A stretch of 64,000 nt of DNA from assembly GCA_963806395.1 (NCBI GenBank), contig CAWDYI010000009.1, positions 62,001 through 126,000 of the forward strand, in the 5' to 3' direction. Position 1 is the stretch's first letter. Every line of letters begins with the position of its first letter. Under the pieces are notes generated by a model, which did not search any database, was not told where the DNA came from, and saw only the letters and a program-made list of their open reading frames with translations. The position numbers and the translations under genes were made by a program. Below, one piece after another: positions 63,588 through 64,000 of the stretch. This DNA comes from DASSUW01 sp963806395. Its GTDB lineage: Bacteria > Actinomycetota > Thermoleophilia > Solirubrobacterales > Solirubrobacteraceae.

Positions 63588-64000
63588 TGGACCGGCGCGG
63601 CGCCAACGGCTGGCAGCCGGGGTTGCGCGAGTCGGCGCTCTACGACCGCAACGTGATCCACGAGATCCAGCGCGCCGCGCGCGAGGGCGTCTATGACATC
63701 CGCGGCTTCGGTGCGAAGCGGGCGCTGCCGCACTTCGACGATCTGGTGTTCCTGGGGGCAAGCGTCTCGCGCTACCCGCTCGAGGGCTACCGCGAGCGCT
63801 GCGACACGAACGTGACGCTGGGCGGACGCCACGGCGCGGACCCGCTCCAGTTGGAGATCCCGATCACGATCGCGGGCATGAGCTTCGGCGCGCTGTCGGC
63901 GCCTGCCAAGGAGGCGCTCGGACGCGGCGCGACCGCCGTCGGGACGAGCACGACGACGGGTGACGGCGGGATGACGCCGGAGGAGCGCACCCATTCGCGG
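63587..64000 (+). CDS. glxD: FMN-binding glutamate synthase subunit (GlxD/MgsC-like), cut by window edge
   Basis: The first 138 residues are present: ESALYDRNVIHEIQRAAREG, YDIRGFGAKRALPHFDDLVF, and the FMN-domain ITIAGMSFGALSAPAKEALG with GTSTTTGDGGM. This is the synthase (FMN, Fe-S) part of glutamate or N-methylglutamate synthase. Full-length members are about 440 residues, so roughly two thirds lie beyond the window. Confidence 0.85.
   Translation, partial: MDRRGANGWQPGLRESALYDRNVIHEIQRAAREGVYDIRGFGAKRALPHFDDLVFLGASVSRYPLEGYRERCDTNVTLGGRHGADPLQLEIPITIAGMSFGALSAPAKEALGRGATAVGTSTTTGDGGMTPEERTHSR

Overview
The window is 64 kb of very GC-rich DNA with the strong third-position G/C bias of an actinobacterium. 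The gene content suggests Thermoleophilia/Solirubrobacterales (Conexibacter- or Solirubrobacter-like): large MalT-like LuxR/ATPase regulators in several copies, Tat and lipoprotein solute-binding proteins, LtrA, ArsM, and soil-type polyol and fucose catabolism. That placement is an inference from gene content; there is no rRNA or marker gene here. I saw no tRNA, rRNA, CRISPR array or recognisable insertion sequence.

Region 1 (0-4.2 kb): the start of an unknown gene running off the left edge, a siderophore-type binding lipoprotein with an internal deletion below an iron-box-like palindrome, a secreted M28 aminopeptidase, and an alpha/beta hydrolase. Clear hairpin terminators separate these.

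Region 2 (4.2-15.7 kb): two LuxR/ATPase regulators around an NmrA-like oxidoreductase, a glyoxalase-fold gene with a small partner, a flavoprotein disulfide reductase, a type II NADH dehydrogenase, a GNAT acetyltransferase and a LysR remnant. All but the acetyltransferase are split by small indels, which points to poor consensus sequence here or to a decaying block. A 23-bp perfect inverted repeat lies between two divergent genes at 11.5 kb.

Region 3 (15.8-43.5 kb): carbohydrate use. A secreted GH95-like protein comes first. A polyol cluster follows: a MalEFGK-type transporter, zinc polyol dehydrogenase, SorC regulator, APH-fold kinase, SDR and mannitol-type dehydrogenase. A secreted esterase/lipase then precedes an L-fucose cluster: secreted GH29 fucosidase, divergent GntR regulator, fucose-isomerase-like protein, and an operon for L-fuconate dehydratase, aldose dehydrogenase, lactonase, an RbsABC-type transporter and an epimerase-like SDR. 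An ICL/PEP-mutase-family enzyme lies convergent to its end. Together these would release fucose outside the cell, import it and oxidise it.

Region 4 (43.6-53.7 kb): an intact LuxR/ATPase regulator with a downstream hydrolase, small protein and NmrA-like oxidoreductase. This is a paralogous version of the module in Region 2, and three tandem palindromes separate the regulator from its neighbours. An LtrA membrane operon, a truncated methyltransferase, an AraC regulator, a GNAT and a small SH3-type secreted protein follow.

Region 5 (53.7-64 kb): a metallophosphoesterase, an arsR-arsM operon, and nitrogen genes: AmtB with three small membrane proteins, a GAF/PucR-type regulator, a type III glutamine synthetase, and divergent glxBCD-like glutamate-synthase subunits, the last cut by the window edge.
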